Shown: positions 33,540 to 42,983 of the stretch, one piece after another
Layout: the number at the start of each line of letters is the position of its first letter
Position numbering within the stretch: the first letter of the stretch is position 1
Translations under genes and position numbers: made by a program
NCBI GenBank assembly: GCA_964020155.1
Contig: OZ026558.1
Location: 2,577,163-2,641,162 of the forward strand
Direction of reading: 5' to 3'
DNA from: Chondrilla cf. caribensis
Lineage: Eukaryota > Porifera > Demospongiae > Chondrillida > Chondrillidae
DNA: 64,000 bases
The notes under the pieces: generated by a model
What the model saw: only the letters and a program-made list of their open reading frames with translations
Told to the model about the DNA's origin: nothing
Databases searched by the model: none

Positions 33540-34720
33540 AGTCAATGTATGTAGTCCTTATCCACTTTGTTACTGTCGAGTGAGTGGGTTTACTCCTCTA
33601 TCTGTGTACATCTATGCATGGTGTACATCTGTGTGTGGTGTATATCTGTGTATGGTGTACATCTGTGTGCAGTGTACATCTGTGTACTTTTACATCTACG
33701 TGCGTATGTTTGCCCCAATATCCTACCCCTCCCATGCACCCAGGGATGACCCCATCCCTACCCCTGCATCCCATTTGGACTGTCCACTACATGTAGTCCT
33801 GGTCACCTCACATGAAGTACACTAGTGCTATGTCATTGTGTGGTCTCATGGGCTGGCCCACATCCCCTCCACTGCTCATACTGTAGACATTGTCAGTGTT
33901 GTATTGAGTCTATTATATCCACACAGGAATCCTGATGAGACATGGAGTTTGAGAATTTGCCTTTTTCTACAATTGTAGAGAACTATTATTTCCTGTTTTA
34001 AAGTGTGTGTTACTGCATAACAATAATAATATTTTTTGTATATTTCTTATCATTATAATATGAATATTACATTATTATAATAATTTTAGTATATTATTAA
34101 TTCATTGGAGACCTGCTAGTGTTATATATATCATATATGCATGCGCATGTAGCTATTATATAATATTATATATTATATGTATACAGGTACAGTTCTATGT
34201 TTTGAGCAATCAACCATGCAATTGCAAGACAAAATCCAAATTTGCAAATAGGCTATATTATAAATAAGTCTATGAAATTTTTGTAACCTTAAAAATTATA
34301 TACAGTATGTACACACATGCTTTGAGATGTTAATTTTGAACATCGTTCTATATAGTATAATATACCAGTAAGGGGGGATGACTGTCCCACACTCTATGCT
34401 TCTGGAATGGTGAAGAGCACTGGGAACTTCGTTACCATAGTGAATTGCCTGTGGAAATAAACGAGGGACAATACGATTTTCAACTACCAGTACTCATCAG
34501 TGGGGTATGATCTGAATAATAATTATAATAATGTAATTGCAACCCTTTACATTAGTGTATGTGGTATGTTGCGTGGGCGACTTCAAAGGAAAAGCAGTGC
34601 ACACATTCGTGATGTATGCACACTTCATTCGATGTTGCATTGTGGATGATTGGTTATTTCCTTTTCACATGTCTACTAATCATTGCTCAATCAAAGGTTC
34701 ACCCATGTAACATACCACAT
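33540..34720. other. 3' flank of cassette B; no gene recognised
   Basis: The stretch 33540-33970 is duplicated at 37349-37725 after the fourth death-domain exon. The rest is AT-rich with no supported exon. Confidence 0.55.
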
Positions 34721-34860
34721 AATAACTAAAGTACCTCTGGAGAAGCTGTAGCGGATATAGACACCTTTGCCTAATTGACACCTCGGGCTTTGCCCTCGGT
34801 ATCAATTAGGCAAAGGTGTCTGTATATCCGCTACAGCTTCTCCAGAGGTACTTTAGCTAT
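34721..34860. repeat. Long foldback palindrome
   Basis: CTAAAGTACCTCTGGAGAAG at 34726 onward is matched by its inverse ending at 34856, with arms of about 60 bp, few mismatches and a small GC-rich centre (CCTCGGGCTTTGCCCTCGG). No coding sequence. It may be a tiny foldback element. Confidence 0.92.
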
Positions 34861-35377
34861 TACATGTACATACATATGTATGTACAACAGTGAATCATGC
34901 AACATAATGACCTATGCACAAAGGTATAAAATGTGATTGGCCAATAATTGGGTTACTACACATACTACATGTACTGAAAACTACCAACACCAAGGTATTC
35001 TGGCAATAAAGGTAAGGCAAACAGCTCCACACCTCAGTACCCTGTCTAGAGTTGTTCGGTTACATATTAATGTATAAATGATAACTACAAGATTACACAC
35101 AATTAAGCTAAGGGAGGAGACAAAGAATATGAATTGTATATCATACGTCTGTGTGGATTGTGAGGTTGTTACAAGGTCTCTTCACTAAACTGATTGCAGG
35201 TACCTTAAAGACACACCTGGCTGGAGAGCTTAACAGAAATAACACCTTCAGATTGACTGTAGGTGGCTGAAGCATTCTGAACTTCCATACGCTGGCAGTT
35301 AACTGAATCTTTAGGGATACCACTCAGAGCTGTAGTGTGCAGTGTGGAAGAACATTCAGGTGTCCATGATTGTGCAA
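34861..35377. other. No gene recognised
   Basis: No supported exon before the large GT tract. Confidence 0.4.
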
Positions 35378-35466
<89 letters not shown>

Positions 35467-35471
35467 TGTGT

Positions 35472-35512
<41 letters not shown>

Positions 35513-35550
35513 GTGTGTGTGTGTGTGCGTGTGCGTGTGTGTGTGCGTGT

Positions 35551-35601
<51 letters not shown>

Positions 35602-35615
35602 GTGTGTGTGTGCGT

Positions 35616-35664
<49 letters not shown>
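35378..35664. repeat. (GT)n microsatellite
   Basis: About 290 bp of GT repeat with sparse GC, CT and TT interruptions, within 50 bp of the stop codon of the minus-strand exon at 35714. Confidence 0.98.
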
Positions 35665-35667
<3 letters not shown>

Positions 35668-35713
35668 CCGCATACAGTAATACTATGGGATTGGCCATAG
35701 ACTCTTGTGAAGT

Positions 35714-35853
35714 CTACATGTCATCATCTGATGAACCTCTAAAGTTGTGTTTCTCACTGCTAACAGGGGCACCCTTACAATACACAATCACTTCAACTAG
35801 ATGTCTCCCTGCTGTCAGTACTCTCATGACGTCATACTTCATCACACCATCAC
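35714..35853 (-). CDS. Terminal exon, possible filamin-type repeat
   Basis: On the minus strand an exon starts after CTTGTGTAG at 35853 in phase 1 and stops with TAG at 35714-35716. It reads VMRVLTAGRHLVEVIVYCKG followed by APVSSEK and an acidic end. The 'AGRH-x-V-x-V-x-Y-x-G-x-PV' pattern resembles the last strands of filamin/ABP280 Ig-type repeats, found in filamins and TRIM-type proteins. Upstream exons (to the right) were not identified. The exon call is moderate and the fold is a suggestion. Confidence 0.4.
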
Positions 35854-36577
35854 CTACACAAGAAATGAGAACTGTGAATGAAATACATTGACTGTGCATA
35901 GCCATATCTGCATCAAGCACACCTGGGTACATAGTAATGTATTTGAACTTGTATCCTGGTTGATGAATGGATCAAAGTAAAAGTCCACACTCATAAGCCA
36001 CACAGCACAGGTCAGTGATATGGAACAGGTCACCAGACAGGTTTCATCGTTGCAACCAATTGCAATGGATCACAAACTGGTCAAAAATCAGTGAACACTT
36101 TCCAATGTGCATATACATACTACAGTGTTGTATTGTATTACAACAATGTAGGATTTACACAGCTTACCAAATCACCCCAAGCAGGTGTGTGTCTGTGGGG
36201 CGGGGGTGGGGGGAGGCACAGTGTAGGGTAGCAGATTCTGTAGGTACTTTACATTATATAAGCTATATAAGCTGTATCACTCAAATCACATGAGGTTCAT
36301 GTGACTCAATCCCTACTCTTTTAATACAAGGCTACAGGATTATAATTTTAATTTCACTGTAAAAATTCTCTTTTTGAGTAAACCACCCCAGTTGAGACGT
36401 TTTCCCTATAATACGTACATACGTATATCACACTCATGCGCCAACAAGATGCACATGACTACCATGTAACCAGCATCATGTGTGTCATGTCAGATGCATC
36501 CACTCACTGGAGTGTTGGCATTCATGTGCTTGTTCACATCTGTATCCCCAAACACACTACATGTACTTGTCTACATA
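35854..36577. other. No gene recognised
   Basis: Contains a G-rich run near 36196-36215. Upstream exons of the minus-strand gene may lie here but I could not support them. Confidence 0.4.
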
Positions 36578-36711
36578 CAGTGAATTCTCATGAATCTGCC
36601 ACCACTTTATCTGCCAAACCTTCAATCCACCACAATTTCCCAGTACCAATATAAAATCCACCATCTTCTTTGAATTCAGACAAATTGCGGCAGATTTATG
36701 AGTATTCACTG
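36578..36711. mobile_element. TA-flanked MITE, 134 bp, inside the minisatellite
   Basis: CAGTGAATTCTCATGAATCT at the left pairs with the inverse ending GAGTATTCACTG at the right, and TA borders both ends. The flanking sequence on both sides is the 25-bp CTCACTACATGTACTTGTCT repeat, so it inserted into the array. Confidence 0.85.
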
Positions 36712-36985
36712 TACACACTACATGTACTTGTCTACTTACTCACTACATGTACTTGTGTACATACTCACTACATGTACTTGTCTACATACTCACTACATGT
36801 ACTTGTCTACATACTCACTACATGTACTTGTCTACATACTCACTCCATGTACTTGTCTACATACTCACTACATGTACTTGTCTACATACTCACTACATGT
36901 ACTTGTCTACATACTCACTACATGTACTTGTCTACATACTCACAACATGTACTTGTCTACATACTCACTACATGTACTTGTGTGC
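36712..36985. repeat. 25-bp intronic minisatellite, array 5
   Basis: About 11 units of the CTCACTACATGTACTTGTCT repeat, the longest array, before the fourth death-domain exon. The short frames across it repeat LVYILTTCTCLHTHYMYLST-like peptides and are not coding. Confidence 0.95.
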
Positions 36986-37064
36986 TCACAGCCTCTGTCA
37001 GTTGTAAACAATTATCAGATACAATCTGATGCATATGTATCATCTTACTAATGTATTCCAACAG

Positions 37065-37348
37065 ATCAGACTCCATCAGATATTGGATTGCTAGCTGTTT
37101 GGAAGGAGGTTCCAAAGTGGGAACTCCCCCTCAACCTTGGTGTCTCTCTCACAGACGTTGATTCACCTCGACAAGAGAGAAAGGATGGAATAGAGGCTTT
37201 GCATATTTGGTGGAGTGGGAGGTGTAAGTATGTTCCACAAACCTGGACCTCTCTATTCAATGCTGTGGAGCGTGTTGAAGGTCCCCAAGTTAGACAGAAG
37301 TTGTCGACTCATGTGGGTGTTGACAAGACCTGGACACAGTGTAAGTGA
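37065..37348 (+). CDS. Death-domain exon (copy 4)
   Basis: A phase-1 exon after TTCCAACAG with the same length and end (…TWTQCK, TGTAAGTGA) as the exon at 33256. It reads DIGLLAVWKEVPKWELPLNL then IEALHIWWSGRCKYVPQTW. It has no linker or CARD exon of its own, so only part of the cassette was copied here. It could be an alternative last exon spliced from the CARD-like exon or from the donor in copy 3. Substitutions at otherwise shared positions (for example GFPP to YVPQ) hint at relaxed constraint. Confidence 0.55.
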
Positions 37349-37725
37349 AGTCAATGTATGTAGTCCTTATCCACTTTGTTACTGTCGAGTGAGTGGGTGC
37401 ACTTCTCTATATCCTTGTACATCTGTGTGTGGTATACATCTGTGTACTTTTACATCCACATACGTATGTTTGTCCCAATATCCTACTCCTCCCATGCACC
37501 CAGGGATGACCCCTCCTCTACCCCCTGCGTCCCATTTGGACTGTCCACTACATGCAGTCCTGGTCACCTCACATGAAGTACTCTAGTGCTATGTCATTGT
37601 GTGGTCTCATGGGCTGGCCCACATCCCTCCACTGCTCATACTGTAGACATTGTCAGTGTTGTATTGAGTATATTATATCCACACAGGAATCCTGATGACA
37701 CATGGAGTTTGAGAATTTGCCTTTT

Positions 37726-38092
37726 GCAGATTTACTAGCAGAGAAGAACAAGATTCCTTTCTCTAAGATGATGTTTTTAATCAGATGTCGATTTTCATTT
37801 GCTTTGTTGAGATCTGCGATTAGAGCTGTCAGAGGCTCTCGCCAACTACGGCCAAGACAGCATGAATGTTGTGATCTACCTCGCATTCTTGCGGAGGGGC
37901 AGTTGTGATTTTACAATATATATTGCATCCTCAAAATTTTAATTTTATATACCATAATATGTGTTCATTATTAGGATGGCCTCACAAGACACACTTTTAA
38001 TTTTAACCATGCTATTATGCTATCAAATTTCTCGCGTGATTTTCATTCTTATTATTGTAAGGAAGTGAAAAAAAAAAAAAAAAAAAAAAAAA
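37726..38092 (+). mobile_element. 5'-truncated poly-A LINE insertion
   Basis: The sequence after copy 4 matches that after copy 3 up to GAATTTGCCTTTT, is interrupted, and resumes at 38093 with GAATTTTTTTGCCTTTTTCT. The insert carries a plus-strand frame LLAEKNKIPFSKMMFLIRCR, FSFALLRSAIRAVRGSR, stopping at 37906-37908, then a 3' UTR and an A run of about 25. The (L/I)RCR(F/L)SFALLRSAI line is a familiar C-terminal signature of retroelement ORFs in invertebrates. Flanking duplication plus poly-A shows target-primed insertion. Confidence 0.75.
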
Positions 38093-38116
38093 GAATTTTT
38101 TTGCCTTTTTCTATAA

Positions 38117-38156
38117 TTGTATTTGTGTTGTATGCATGTATCTGTGTATGTGTGTA

Positions 38157-38216
<60 letters not shown>

Positions 38217-38243
38217 GTATGCATGTATCTGAGTATGTGTGTA

Positions 38244-38283
<40 letters not shown>

Positions 38284-38340
38284 TGTGTGTGCATGTGTGT
38301 GTTTCTGTGAGTTTGTGTGAATTTGTGTGAGAGAGTGCAT
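38117..38340. repeat. (GT)n microsatellite with repeated TGTATGCATGTATCTG block
   Basis: Two GT tracts, each preceded by TGTATGCATGTATCTG(T/A)GTATG, so the tract and its flank were duplicated together. Confidence 0.95.
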
Positions 38341-38346
38341 GTGTGT

Positions 38347-38530
38347 GCCACCAAAGAACTGCTTATGAACACAACAGAAACAATTGTAGACACAGAAGTT
38401 GTTTTTGAAGGTGTGCAGTGGGTTTCCTCATTAATTTTGTTGGATGGCAGCCCTAGCAGTACTGAAGACAAGTATGCTGCTATTGTAGAGGGAGTACTAT
38501 GTACATTTAATTGCATATGATTAGTGAAAC
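38347..38530 (+). repeat. Duplicated coding-like fragment, copy 1
   Basis: CCACCAAAGAACTGCTTATG begins a segment that recurs at 45693-45850. In plus frame it reads ATKELLMNTTETIVDTEVVF and continues open to 38517. The other copy shares TKELLMNTTE but is soon broken by frameshifts. It may be an exon of an unknown gene, but no convincing splice sites bound it here. Confidence 0.45.
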
Positions 38531-38859
38531 TGAATAATTTCACTGTTCACACCAATAGAGTTGTCAAGGTTGAGAGAGAGATCGAGGGGACATTTAACAT
38601 TGGAGATCAATGTGTTTGGTGAGCCCAACACACAGTGCACTGTTATTGCCATCACTAGTGAGAGAATTTTACATGTGTCATTTATTCCACAAATATTCAT
38701 GGAACCAAAATAGACGAAAGCAGCACCATCCGTGGATAAATAATATTACCACTCTTATTGTTATGGTCATTTCATAGGGAAGTCTATAATAATTATTACA
38801 TGCACATACATACATTGTATGTATAATATTATACATGTATGTGAGGTGCCTGTCTATGT

Positions 38860-39454
38860 GCAAGGACAATACTAGTGGGAGTGGGAGCTGTCCTGTGAAT
38901 TCAGCCACAAACTAGTCATGTCCGTCTGACCGCCCTCAGTAAATGTACAAAGAGACCAGTACACACAGTACACAGTATTCATAGGCGTAGGGTAAGGTTT
39001 GGCAGGCTGCACCAATAATTTCAAAACCATGAAAAAGGACATTTCAGAAAAAGCAGTTGTAGTAGAGGTTAAAATATCATTATCCGTACACTACTGTATA
39101 ACAGATATATTGATTGGATTCCTGACCAACACATACCATACTTCTCCACCCTTGGTATTCAATGTTCACACACTGCACACACAACATATAATTGCTACAC
39201 ACCAACATCAACCACACTCCATACATATCGTTACATACATACCTGGTTCATTATCTGGACTGCATTGTCTGAGAGAATAGAATACACTCTTTCCTCGTGA
39301 TCTTGGAGTTCAACACTGATATCTTCCAAAGTCTAAAGTTCTAGAAGCAAAGAACACACCACAGTCAGGTGTGGTACACTGGTGAGTTGAAAGGACTGTA
39401 CATGTGTGTAGGTACAGGTGGACAGGTATTGTACATCACACTGTAAAGGCAGGG
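38860..39454 (-). repeat. Segmental duplication, copy 2, with minus-strand exon-like segments
   Basis: Matches 4154-4759. On the minus strand an acceptor CTTTAG at 39333 is followed by DFGRYQC and a stop if entered in phase 1, the classic D-x-G-x-Y-x-C end of an Ig domain. The two differences between the copies in this short frame are synonymous. Alternatively, in phase 0 the exon 39243-39332 reads TLEDISVELQDHEERVYSIL and continues through GTATGT to 38872-39006 with a stop at 38872; there all five differences between copies change amino acids. The first reading is better supported, but neither is certain. Confidence 0.6.
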
Positions 39455-39516
39455 GAAATGGCTAATATGAAGAAATGGTGGAAAGAGTAGAATTGGTGAC
39501 ATCAAGTGGTCGTCAC

Positions 39517-41485
39517 CTATTGCAATGAAAAGGCAACAAAATGGCACCAACTTCAGAACAGTACTCTCCAGACGTTTATCTATCTCTACTTGCCCCAACA
39601 CTGTACTGTATACATTGCCATACATATGTACATACATGTGCTGACAACAACACTACACTACAATAAACGTATGTAGACAGCTAGTACAGTACAGAATGTA
39701 GGTATATACGTACATATACAGTGGAACCTTGATAATCCAACATGTTTTAGAAAACACATAACATTTCAGATTGAACAGGTTAACAAATTATTGGATGTTT
39801 CTGTTGTAGTCTATAACAATGGTTATGTATGTTTCAGAATGCATTCAGATAGTAAAGGATGTTGGATTATGGAGGTTCCACTGAGCTCACTATATAGTGG
39901 GAATGAGGGAATATGACACAGTTGATATAAATGTACATGGGTCTGGCTCTGTGAGACTAGTGCCTCAACCTAACCTCATACCATGAAACTGTACACCTAG
40001 GATACACCTGTGTGTGGATACATGTCATACATATGCATATGTACATATTAATTGTGTGTACACACACGCACAAGCAGACAGATGTATGCAATTGTGCTTT
40101 CACACACATGAACACACGTGTGTGAAAGCAAACTTCTGTCAAATGAGATTTGAGAGAATGATAAGGGGAGAATGGATGAGCTACATGAGTGAGTTGTGTA
40201 CACAAACAAGATAATGATAACAACCACTTGTCAATAGCAACACCTAGTTGAATTCCAAAGAAATTATACTGGTTTTACTGGGGAAACTCTCTCAAGAGGA
40301 CACCTTTGTACTAGGATGACATTCTATACAGTGGAAGATCTCTAATGAGGACACCATGAGACTAAGATATGCTGTTCTATTCAGTGAAACCTCTCTACTG
40401 AGGACACGTTGGGGCTTATATAAGCTGTTTTATACAGTGGAACCTCTCTACTGAGGACACCTTACGGCTTAGACAAGCTGTTCTCTACAGTGGAACCTCT
40501 CCACTGAGGACACCTGAATTATTATACATAACAGGAATACTAAAACTTGTACACTGTGTGTTGCTTAGTAAGTACAGTAGACCCAAACAAATCCAAACAG
40601 TAAAAATAATGTATATGCAGTTTAAAAGGGATTAAATTAATTTTGTAGAATTGTGTATATTAGTGATCTGAGGTCATATTCTGGTAACCACCAGTCCTCC
40701 ATCCTCTATACATCAGACCACATAAAACTGTTTTACCCTAAATGAGGTCCCTAATGTGGTGCATTGACAACTAGGATGAGTGCATCTGTTTCATATTGTA
40801 TGGCTGGAAATATATTGACAGGAATTATATTTAGGTGAAATTGTGAGAAATTTAGATTGCATTTTTAACAGCAAGTAGACAGTTGTTATAATCATGTCTA
40901 TCGTCAATTACCTATCAACACCAACATCATCCCTACATGCAAAATAAACTGCAGGTTATAATCAACAGTGCAAAAACTGGGGAATTTTTTGATGGAATTA
41001 GTTGCATAAAATCACAAAATAACAATTGTTTGGACTTCGATGGACATGTGATTATTATATTGGCATGTAGCTCATAAGATCACCAATTTACAAACATTTC
41101 CTGGTATACAGTAATCCATCCCTAGGTCAGAAGACCTTGTGGTTTCACAATCACAATCAACAGAAATCTCAGGCCAAAATGACAACCCCTCTATATATCA
41201 ACAGTATGGCAGCATCAGGCATTCTTATCCGCTTAGTCCTCCTACACAGAGTTCTCCATGTAGGAGGACTATGGTCCAACAACACAACAATTCCATATCG
41301 CACAGCTTACTTGAGAGAGGGCTGATTCCAGAGAGTTTGCAAGCAATGGTGTAGCTGGCATATATCCCATCACTGTCTCCCCTGGAATGAGGATGAAGTG
41401 CTGTATGTGGACTAGGTATCACTGTATCACTGACTACTGGTTTGTGAGCAGGTAGTGCAATGATAGGAAGTCATGCATGTAGATA

Positions 41486-41522
<37 letters not shown>

Positions 41523-42428
41523 TATACACATACACACTTCTGTACCTACAAACATGCACCAGGGGTGTAGGAAGCAATTTAAAAGTGGGGAGGCCAGGTT
41601 CTCAAGGGGCCAGTTGCACTACGTGCTTCCTAAATCTTCGTATTAGTCAAAAAATTATGCATGCCAGTCACTCGACTGTGACCATTACAGTATAATTTTC
41701 AAACTGCCTCACAAATAAGAATTAAGATACACTTTTAAAAACACTAGATCAAAATTGTTTTCAGTGGCACTCAATTGTGTGGAAGTTGTTACAACAGAAG
41801 AACTTGGCATAGATCTGGTAGAGGCTGAAATTGCTGTAGATGTGGGCGTGGAAGCCTTTGAACGTGCGGTAAAATACTCAAACAATGACGGGGAAGCCAT
41901 TTTCCTTCGAATTGCGCAATCTTTCTACAACATGGCGGATGCAACTGTGAGAGCTGTGCAGCCTAATTTTGAGTTTTGTTGCCACTTGTATAGAAACGAT
42001 TTGCCCTATTAGGCCTCATACATGTTTTTGGGTACTGTATTAAAGTTTGACTGTGTGATATTTCATTTTCTGCTCATTATTTTTAAAAATCAGTAATTTT
42101 AAAAAATATTGTCTTCTTCGAAAAGTGGGGCGGCTCTAGCCTCCCCAAACGCCCCTGTTCCTACGCCACTGCAATGTGCACATGCTGTAAATGTGTCCCT
42201 GTATACTGTTCCATCAAATACACATGTACATCCCCATATTTTGATGTGTCTGCTCAAAATGACAACAACCAACTGCAGGCATTACTCACAGGCTGTTGGT
42301 GGCATATCGTAGATTGAGCATGTGAATATCAGTCCTTCTCCCACATTCCAGGATGAGGTATAGCCTCCTTCAGATGCCTCACTTATGGACAGAACTACAA
42401 TTGCCAGGAGAGAACATGACACACACAT
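39517..42428 (-). CDS. Ig-like secreted or receptor gene (partial model)
   Basis: Exon 1, 42428 down to 42290, starts MCVSCSLLAIVVLSISEA, a signal peptide, continues GGYTSSWNVGEGLIFTCSIY and ends at GTGAGT in phase 1. Exon 2, 41433 (or 41436) to 41311, is phase 1-1 and contains DGIYASYTIACKLSGISP, which looks like an Ig B strand with its Cys. A candidate 1-1 exon lies at 39600-39517. The Ig-end motif DFGRYQC at about 39332 could follow. The protein would be an extracellular Ig-type molecule. Later exons are uncertain, a hAT-like element sits in intron 1, and no membrane segment was identified. Confidence 0.45.
39719..39883. mobile_element. MITE, 165 bp
   Basis: CAGTGGAACCTTGATAATCC at the left pairs with the inverse ending GGAGGTTCCACTG at the right. 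TA flanks the left side only, so the right flank has changed. Confidence 0.8.
40276..40520. repeat. 53-bp tandem repeat built from MITE-end sequence
   Basis: CAGTGGAACCTCTCTACTGA-like units start at 40329, 40382, 40435 and 40488, exactly 53 bp apart, with a weaker one at about 40276. The motif equals the end of a CAGTG-type MITE family seen elsewhere here. Confidence 0.92.
40521..41310. other. No gene recognised
   Basis: Within the intron region of the minus-strand Ig-like gene. A short hairpin (CTCCTACACAGAG / CATGTAGGAG) lies near 41237-41272. Confidence 0.4.
41487..41520. repeat. (AC)n microsatellite
   Basis: About 17 AC units. Confidence 0.97.
41559..42172 (-). mobile_element. hAT-like element with transposase N-terminus
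   Basis: Left end CCAGGGGTGTAGGAAGCAAT, right end inverse of GCAGTGGCGTAGGAACAGGG. Flanking 8-mers AACATGCA and AATGTGCA agree at six of eight positions, as expected for an old hAT target duplication. On the minus strand from 41900 a frame starts MASPSLFEYFTARSKASTPT, resembling the Ser/Thr-rich start of hAT transposases. The remaining transposase is missing. Confidence 0.7.
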
Positions 42429-42983
42429 AGCATGTGATTCATATGACACACTGTATGAATGACCTATGCTGAGTGCAATGGTTAAGCTTGGAGGCATATT
42501 GATGGCCTGAGAGATACGTATGTATATTGTAGTTACCAGCCACTGGGAAGAGTTATCAATGGTCTAATGTCACTAGCCATTATGTACTTTTGCTACCCAT
42601 TGTTTCAATATTCAGTATCCAATATAATTATTATAATGACTATATCTCAAGGGTTCAAGATTAAGATTTTGGAAAACTAGGAAGTCTATGGGATGTCTGT
42701 AGTCATATGCAGATCACAAGATAACATTATATAGGGTGGATGGGGTGAATTGGAATGCTGGGGTAATTTTGAATATTGGTAGCCTGGTTTCCACAGGCTT
42801 ATAATTGAGGTCTTATTTATGTATGGCAATGCCCATATTATGATAAGCCTAGAGATTACTGATGCTAGTTTCTATAAAAATGTGGTTGCTTTTATGATAC
42901 ATTTGTGAACAAGTTATCAAAATTGTTTGGATCCAGGTCACCTATCATGAAACTGCTTCTTTTCCTCAACATAACACAAAGTC
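42429..42983. promoter_or_regulatory. Putative divergent promoter region
   Basis: This 555-bp interval separates the ATG of the minus-strand Ig-like gene from the ATG of the plus-strand small gene, so it should hold both promoters. No TATA box or other certain element was found. Confidence 0.3.

Noticed and set aside
36670..37051. Plus-strand frames through the 25-bp minisatellite (repeating YILTTCTCLHTHYMYLST-type peptides)
   Set aside because: All three frames are open over the array and the array lies in introns; it is a repeat translation.
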